DNA of 64,000 bases from contig NZ_CADIKC010000015.1 in NCBI RefSeq assembly GCF_902859805.1, positions 78,514-142,513 on the forward strand, in the 5' to 3' direction. The first letter of the stretch is position 1; each line of letters opens with the position of its first letter. The DNA comes from Paraburkholderia sediminicola (GTDB lineage Bacteria > Pseudomonadota > Gammaproteobacteria > Burkholderiales > Burkholderiaceae). The position numbers were made by a program, and so were the translations under genes. This document shows positions 60,101-64,000 of this stretch, piece after piece. The notes beneath the pieces are model-generated. The model was given only the letters and a program-made list of their open reading frames with translations, was not told where the DNA came from and made no database searches.

Positions 60101-60750
60101 AGGAGGCAATCCGGCAACGCTTTGAGATGCTCGAGATGCGGTAGCGAGTCGGTGAAGTCGGATGGACCGAGGCGATAGCTGCCTTTGTCTGCACGCGAAC
60201 GGGCCAGCGTGATCAGTTCGGAAAGATTGCCGTAGCCGTTGCGGTTGGTTGCGAGTGCAACCAATGTGCAGAATGGTTCGCCTGCATCGTCGGTCAGATT
60301 GAGCTCGCTGCCGATGATGAGGTGGGGGATTGGTTTTAGCTTCTCCTGGTTAGTGGTTTCTGGCTCTGCTGCTTCGGGCTCTGTGGTTTCCTGTTGGGTG
60401 GTTTCCTGTTGTGGGCACGCTGGCTTCGCGGACGCCGGCTCTGCTGCTTCCTCTAAAGACGTTCCTGCCTGCGCGGCTTTCGCCTTGTCTTCGCGCTCCT
60501 TCTGCTGGCGGTCCCGCTCCTGCCTGATTTCTCTCACTGCAGCGTGTGCGCGTACGACGCCCGCCAATGAGCATTCATCGGTGATCGCGAGCGCGCTATA
60601 ACCACACGACATAGCCTGCTCGACCAGTTCATGCGGATGCGAAGCACCGCGCAGAAATGAGAAATTAGTCAGGCAATGCAGTTCCGCATACGGCGGCAAT
60701 TGGGCCGCAAGCGTCTGCTCTGACAAGAATGAGGGCCGGGAATTCTCCAT
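57121..60750 (-). CDS. dnaE2: Error-prone DNA polymerase DnaE2 (ImuC)
   Basis: 1209 residues from ATG 60750. The PHP domain starts YAELHCLTNFSFLRGASHPHELVEQA, is interrupted by a Glu/Gln/Thr-rich insert (about 80-140) and resumes at PHLIIGSELN. The polymerase centre is CQGRGSAANS and PPDIDIDFEHQRREEV (catalytic Asp residues). A DnaE2-type C-terminus with an OB fold (GIVTVRQRPGTANGTVFVSIEDETG) follows. It does translesion synthesis together with ImuA and ImuB under SOS control. It starts 6 bases after the imuB stop. Confidence 0.96.
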   Translation of the reverse strand: MENSRPSFLSEQTLAAQLPPYAELHCLTNFSFLRGASHPHELVEQAMSCGYSALAITDECSLAGVVRAHAAVREIRQERDRQQKEREDKAKAAQAGTSLEEAAEPASAKPACPQQETTQQETTEPEAAEPETTNQEKLKPIPHLIIGSELNLTDDAGEPFCTLVALATNRNGYGNLSELITLARSRADKGSYRLGPSDFTDSLPHLEHLKALPDCLLILVPQRTATLSHTLRCAHWLASLAPQRSWIALELWQTGSDDLQIDALRMISKASGLPLVAAGGVLMHVRSRKPLQDTLTAIGLVTPLSACGHALEANAERHMRTRVRLGKLYPRDTLEETLRIAGLCRFSLDELKYEYPEELVPAGESPSSYLRKLVMAGAMERWPKGMDLKRIGQIEKELQLIADLKYEKYFLTVQDIVSFARSRNILCQGRGSAANSIVCYCLHVTEIDPVHMNMLIERFISRARNEPPDIDIDFEHQRREEVIQYIYGKYGRHRAALTATLITYHARSALKDVGKALGLEASLIERISKSQQWWDGTDAVAKYLAEAGFAANSHITQNLIRLTKELRNFPRHLSQHVGGFVIAKDKLSRLVPIENATMKDRSVIEWDKDDIDALGLLKVDVLALGMLSAIRRALEFVALRRGLPKFRMQDIPREDRAVYEMCGHADTIGVFQIESRAQQSMLPRLKPNKYYDLVIEVAIVRPGPIQGGMVHPYLRRKQGLEAVDYAKDELRPVLERTLGVPIFQEQVMHLAMVAALYTGEQADQLRRAMAAWRRSGNLAKYQQDLTDRMSARGYEKEFIERICKQIEGFGEYGFPESHAASFALLVYLSAWLKRYEPAAFLAGLLNSQPLGFYSPSQLVQDARRHGVQVLPPDVTLSDWESTFERRGREGQRISSDETCLRRQQGALSAQQFRDMSLRRFTLARTIRRAAKQLTARVFQPSKTYGARGPAVRIGMHLIKGLSQVAAERIMAARSDAQFTDVDDLARRAALTRRDLEALAAANALVSIAGHRREAWWQVTAQHTVPKLLRDAPIAEAPLALPQATESREIVDDYASIGLTLNRHPLALLRERLARQRFRTAAELAACGHGTLARACGIVTVRQRPGTANGTVFVSIEDETGSINVIVWPALVEKQRKVLLGSSLLAVYGVLQRDDGVSTGGDSAGNAMNANRTGNAKRKQKGEVIHLVAHRLEDHSDWLGELATASRDFH

Positions 60751-60755
60751 GATGC

Positions 60756-62684
60756 TCAGCCGAATAAACCCTGCAGATACCACTCGCCACCAAGACGTTC
60801 CCGGTACACCCAGAACATATGGCCACGATCATCCGCCGCAACGTAGTAATCCCGCTCGACGAGGTTATCGTCCCACCACCCTGCTTCAATCCGTTCGGTA
60901 CGTGTGAGCATTTTCAGTGGCCGACGATAGATCGGCCGCTGGTCACGCATCATCAGGCGCAGCGGTTTGTCGAGCATCCAGACGGGGCGAGGCTGCGATG
61001 GCAATGCACTGTCGGGCAGATCGAGTGAGGCTTGAGCATCGGCCGGTTGTGTTACGAATAGGCGGTTGTTTTTGGCATCGTTCGCTTTTTCGGGCTGTCG
61101 GGATATGTGCTCTGGGTGTGCTGTGCGTTCTGGGTGTGCTGTGCGTTCTGGGTGTGCTGTGCGTTCTGGGTGTGCTGTGCGTTCTGGGTGTGCTGTGCGC
61201 TCTGGGTGTGCTGTGCGTTCTGGGTGTGCTGTGCGCTCTGGGTGTGCTGTGCGCTCTGGGTGTGCTGTGCGCTCTGCCTGTCTCGCCGCATCGTCATCTG
61301 TGCGCACGCTATCCAATGCAGCGTGCTGCAACTCATCGGTCAGCCAGGTTTTATCCGCTTTGATTTTTGTCTTGGTCTTCGCAGACGAACGTTTCTTGCG
61401 CGAAAACGCTTGCGCCTGGTAGGCCTCGACACGCATTGCCCGCTCCGGCCGATGATCGTCCTGCACCGACATCTGCAACACGTTCTCCGGCCCCAAACGC
61501 GCGCTCAAGCGTTCGAGCAGACGTGCAATCGAATCGCCGTCTGATTCGGGCATTGGGAACAAAGTGTCCGACCGCCCTGCATAATCGCCGATCTGATCCG
61601 CGACCAACTTCAACTCGATCACGGGCGCCACCAGAACCGTCTGATCCAGCTTCTCACGCAACAGCCAGATCAAATGCTCGGCATCGCGCGACGGTATGGC
61701 CCAAGCGACCTTCAGACTTGACGTCTTCGGGGCATGACGGGATGCCAATTCATGTTCGAGCAACAACGTATAACCACTGAGCGCTGCATGATGCGCGCTC
61801 AACCATCCAGCCAGTTGCACAATCAGCCGACGCGCGGCGAACAGTAATGCATCGGCATTGTCGACTCGCGACGGCAACTCCAACTGAGCATGGAACGATG
61901 CCGGCGCACGGAACGATTCGCGCGGATCCGGACGCGTGCCATATGCTTGTGCCAGAAGATCCAGAATACCGCTGCCGAAACGCCGCACGACACCCGACCT
62001 TGGCAACTGACGCAAATCGGCCAACGTCGCGCAACCGACATGCGTAAACGCATCGCGATCCGCCTGCGAAACCGGCAACAACAACACGGATAAGCGGTCG
62101 AGGACCCGAGCAAGCGACGTCTCCTTTATCACATGCCAACGATGCCCCTGCCGACCGGCGTGCGCCTGAGCCAACAACCACGCGCCCCAGGCTGTCGGTG
62201 CACACGCGATACGCGCTGTATAGCCGAATTCAGCCACCGTCGCGGACACCTGCGACAACAACGTGCGCAAGCCGCCAAACAACCGCAAGCCGGAGCCGAC
62301 TTCCAGCAACAAGGTGTTCGCCTGCCCGAGCGACACCTTCGGTGTGTACGTCAACAGAGCGAGCGCCATCGCTTCGAACGCCTGAGTTTCGCGGGCGGTG
62401 TCCGCGGCAAGCATCTTGAGACGAGGCGCCAGGGCCAATGCGTACGAGCGCGACTGACCCGCATGCACCCCGGCACGCAATGCGTCGAAATCAGGCATCA
62501 GGATGTGCGCGTGATCGGCCAGCGCATAGCAGCGCGCCTCGGTGACGCTGTCGGCACCCCGAGGTTGGCTTGTCTCGCCGAACTCACACCGGTTCGGCTT
62601 CGTGGGCGAACCATCCGGAAGCGGCTCGAGAGGCTTCACTGCTTCCAGCGACAAGAGTGGCAATGTGACTGCGATCCACAACAT
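60756..62684 (-). CDS. imuB: ImuB, Y-family-like mutagenesis protein
   Basis: 642 residues starting MLWIAVTLPLLSLEAVKPL. The Y-family fold is present but the usual catalytic acidic residues are missing at the start, as in all ImuB proteins, so it is an adaptor that binds clamp and DnaE2. Residues about 470-525 hold nine ERTAHP repeats, an extra feature. The C-terminus ends RDYYVAADDRGHMFWVYRERLGGEWYLQG. The 5' end overlaps imuA by 101 bases. Confidence 0.95.
   Translation of the reverse strand: MLWIAVTLPLLSLEAVKPLEPLPDGSPTKPNRCEFGETSQPRGADSVTEARCYALADHAHILMPDFDALRAGVHAGQSRSYALALAPRLKMLAADTARETQAFEAMALALLTYTPKVSLGQANTLLLEVGSGLRLFGGLRTLLSQVSATVAEFGYTARIACAPTAWGAWLLAQAHAGRQGHRWHVIKETSLARVLDRLSVLLLPVSQADRDAFTHVGCATLADLRQLPRSGVVRRFGSGILDLLAQAYGTRPDPRESFRAPASFHAQLELPSRVDNADALLFAARRLIVQLAGWLSAHHAALSGYTLLLEHELASRHAPKTSSLKVAWAIPSRDAEHLIWLLREKLDQTVLVAPVIELKLVADQIGDYAGRSDTLFPMPESDGDSIARLLERLSARLGPENVLQMSVQDDHRPERAMRVEAYQAQAFSRKKRSSAKTKTKIKADKTWLTDELQHAALDSVRTDDDAARQAERTAHPERTAHPERTAHPERTAHPERTAHPERTAHPERTAHPERTAHPERTAHPEHISRQPEKANDAKNNRLFVTQPADAQASLDLPDSALPSQPRPVWMLDKPLRLMMRDQRPIYRRPLKMLTRTERIEAGWWDDNLVERDYYVAADDRGHMFWVYRERLGGEWYLQGLFG
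61110..61271. repeat. 18-bp minisatellite in imuB (9 units)
   Basis: Nine tandem copies of CTCTGGGTGTGCTGTGCG with C/T variation at the first base (units 1, 6, 8, 9 begin CTCT; the others TTCT). The period of six codons preserves frame and encodes ERTAHP. It lies in the linker between the polymerase-like core and the C-terminal part. Confidence 0.97.
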
Positions 62685-63423
62685 GTTTGATCTCTCGTCC
62701 TTGATTGCTACCGACTCCGCTTTCCGGCAACAAGACGCTTTGTAACGGCAAAATGAGACGCAGAGGCTCCGCTAGCGGCGGGCCGCGGCGCTTGAAGATG
62801 TCGATCGAAATACCAATTTCCTGCAACCATTCACGACGGTTGATCGTCTGTGCATTGGCCGGCAAGAGCGGCTCGCAGATCATCCGCAATGGCGCCGGCG
62901 AAGATTGCGTGGCAGCTTCGACAGGCCGGATCAAAAATACCAGCGATGCCGACTCCTGAGCCGCCACCTGCAGACGCCGAACCTTATCGGCACGCGCATT
63001 CGGCAGCCATACCAGCACTGCGCCGATGCCATCCTGCTTCAATGCCTGAGCAGCGGCCCACAGAGACTGGTCTTCACTCGAGCGCACCCATAAGACGCGT
63101 TCGACATCGATACCCCAAGCCCTCAATGCCGAAGCACAGGGCTGGTAAGGAGGCGCCACGAACATGACGTGCCGTTCGGCTTGTGCCGTAAGATGCCGAA
63201 GCGCGCGGGCCAGCAGGCGCAGTTCGCCGACTCCTCCGTGCTCGATCAATAACTCTGTCAGGCAGCCGGCCGACCAGCCCTGCCCAGGCAGCAGCTGATC
63301 CAGCGCAGCATAGCCGCTGGAAATCACTCGCGAGTCCGCCTCGGCAAGCTCATTGCCTTGCCACACCTGTCGCCGCAATTGCGACGACAACGCTGTCGTC
63401 GCCAGATGAATCGCTGCTGCCAT
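62584..63423 (-). CDS. imuA: ImuA, RecA-like translesion accessory protein
   Basis: 279 residues from ATG 63423 (a GTG two codons upstream is possible). ISSGYAALDQLLPGQGWSAGCLTELLIEHGGVGELRLL resembles the RecA-type N-terminal domain; later blocks are LLARALRHL, VERVLWVRSSEDQSLWAAAQAL and RREWLQEIGISIDIFKRRGPPL. First gene of the SOS cassette, with a LexA box 73 bases upstream. The reading extends 101 bases into imuB. Confidence 0.95.
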   Translation of the reverse strand: MAAAIHLATTALSSQLRRQVWQGNELAEADSRVISSGYAALDQLLPGQGWSAGCLTELLIEHGGVGELRLLARALRHLTAQAERHVMFVAPPYQPCASALRAWGIDVERVLWVRSSEDQSLWAAAQALKQDGIGAVLVWLPNARADKVRRLQVAAQESASLVFLIRPVEAATQSSPAPLRMICEPLLPANAQTINRREWLQEIGISIDIFKRRGPPLAEPLRLILPLQSVLLPESGVGSNQGREIKHVVDRSHIATLVAGSSEASRAASGWFAHEAEPV

Positions 63424-63495
63424 AGCCACACTCGTTCAATAGGGAATACTCCACCCTGCCCGGCATCGGGCACGGCATGGGGCGACGAGTTTTCA

Positions 63496-63511
63496 CTGTA
63501 TATTTATACAG
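63496..63511. promoter_or_regulatory. LexA (SOS) box upstream of imuA
   Basis: CTGT-ATATTTAT-ACAG, a perfect match to CTGT-N8-ACAG with an AT-rich centre and symmetric flanks. Confidence 0.95.
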
Positions 63512-63932
63512 TATTCTGGGACGGATGTTAAGACAAGGCGATGCGACGAAGCGCGCGCAGGAAGGAAATAAAAAGAGGTGATGAAGCTGTTTTTGTTGCA
63601 GATTCTTCACCTGCGGGAGAGCTACTTTTTGGCGCTGCCGCCAGGCACGCAAGGTCCAACCTCACGTACTCCGGGAGGGATGACAGGGGCAGAGAGCCTG
63701 CGCATGCATGCTGCGGATATGGACAAGAGCCAAGGGGTTACGCGCCCGCGGCATGGATCGGAAAGGAGTGAGGCAAGGAGAAAGCTGTGCGGACTGATGT
63801 TTTCAGATCCGCTATTGTGATGAACAGACAGACGCCCGGACTAGGTCCCGGCGTGAGCATGCCATCGCAGTCGTGATGCCACGAGTGGAGGCGAAGGCCC
63901 GTTCTGCGTGCGCGATTGGCGCCGGTAAACGC
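63512..63932. other. Intergenic region between the rRNA operon and imuA
   Basis: No gene is supported in this 420-base stretch; short ORFs have no ribosome site or recognisable product. It holds only spacer sequence between the rRNA terminator and the LexA box. Confidence 0.5.
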
Positions 63933-63963
63933 AGAAACCCCACCTTTATGGGGTGGGGTTTCT
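63933..63963 (-). terminator. Terminator of the rRNA operon
   Basis: AGAAACCCCACC...GGTGGGGTTTCT, a 12-pair stem directly after the 5S rRNA end, read leftward. Confidence 0.9.
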
Positions 63964-63977
63964 GATGCTGCAGGGGA

Positions 63978-64000
63978 GCCTGACGATTACCTACTTTCAC
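63978..64000 (-). rRNA. rrf: 5S rRNA, 3' end (partial)
   Basis: Read leftward the last 23 bases are GTGAAAGTAGGTAATCGTCAGGC, the 3' end of beta-proteobacterial 5S rRNA. The rest of the rrn operon lies beyond the right edge. Confidence 0.93.

Noticed and set aside
61110..61271. Tandem repeats as a CRISPR array
   Set aside because: Units are contiguous without spacers and encode a protein repeat in imuB.
63812..64000. 62-codon minus-strand ORF at the right edge
   Set aside because: It overlaps the 5S rRNA end and its terminator.

Overview
The window is high-GC beta-proteobacterial DNA, most likely Burkholderiaceae and probably Paraburkholderia. The evidence is the gene content: an FtrABCD iron importer, HemP, a DUF3563 protein, the imuA-imuB-dnaE2 cassette, a VC_2705-type symporter with its DUF4212 subunit next to acs, and class I fumarase. 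It divides into a prophage (1 to about 24,650) and ordinary chromosome (24,650 to 64,000).

Prophage. Only the right part is present; the left end and nearly all structural genes lie before position 1. A leftward early operon (10,107 down to 1,708) carries a Cro/YdaS-like protein, small membrane proteins, winged-helix proteins, two predicted PD-(D/E)XK nucleases, an O-like replication initiator with an iteron cluster inside its gene, a DUF1364 nuclease and, last, a Cys-rich helix-turn-helix protein placed like lambda Q. Next come a strong leftward promoter and a terminator just downstream of it, followed by the first late genes and a tRNA-Met-like gene. A rightward operon starts at a repressor (10,184) and a strong promoter (11,171-11,200). 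It carries small phage proteins, a large ParB-like protein, two secreted proteins and then the most striking part of the window.

That part is a complete diversity-generating retroelement (DGR) at 18,796-21,388: two target genes, each ending in a variable repeat (VR), an Avd-like accessory gene, a 91-bp template repeat (TR) and a reverse transcriptase. Both VRs differ from the TR almost only at TR adenines (9 and 7 positions), which is the hallmark of adenine mutagenesis. The targets are small DUF1566-like proteins, not tail fibres. The avd-RT genes run by overlapping start/stop codons through DUF5131 and ASCH-domain genes to a DUF4224 protein and a tyrosine integrase. The integrase abuts the 3' end of an intact tRNA-Ser(GGA), the attachment site.

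Chromosome. 24,800-29,352 holds a sodium:solute symporter pair and acs (acetate/small organic acid use). 30,178-34,036 holds a UPF0114 protein, fumarase, bacterioferritin and glutamate racemase. An iron cluster follows: bfd-tonB-exbB-exbD, hemP and ftrABCD, each group with a Fur-box-like site upstream. Interspersed are a LysR regulator diverging from a pirin gene, an OsmC protein and a DUF1857 protein. 44,669-57,011 holds uvrB, an aromatic aminotransferase, a patatin-like phospholipase, 3-hydroxybutyrate dehydrogenase, an aldo/keto reductase, rlmJ, a solute-binding protein, DUF3563, a CueR-like regulator with an HMA copper chaperone, and an RmlD-like reductase. 57,121-63,423 is an SOS mutagenesis operon, imuA-imuB-dnaE2, with a perfect LexA box; imuB carries an 18-bp minisatellite. 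The right edge cuts the 3' end of a 5S rRNA gene and its terminator.
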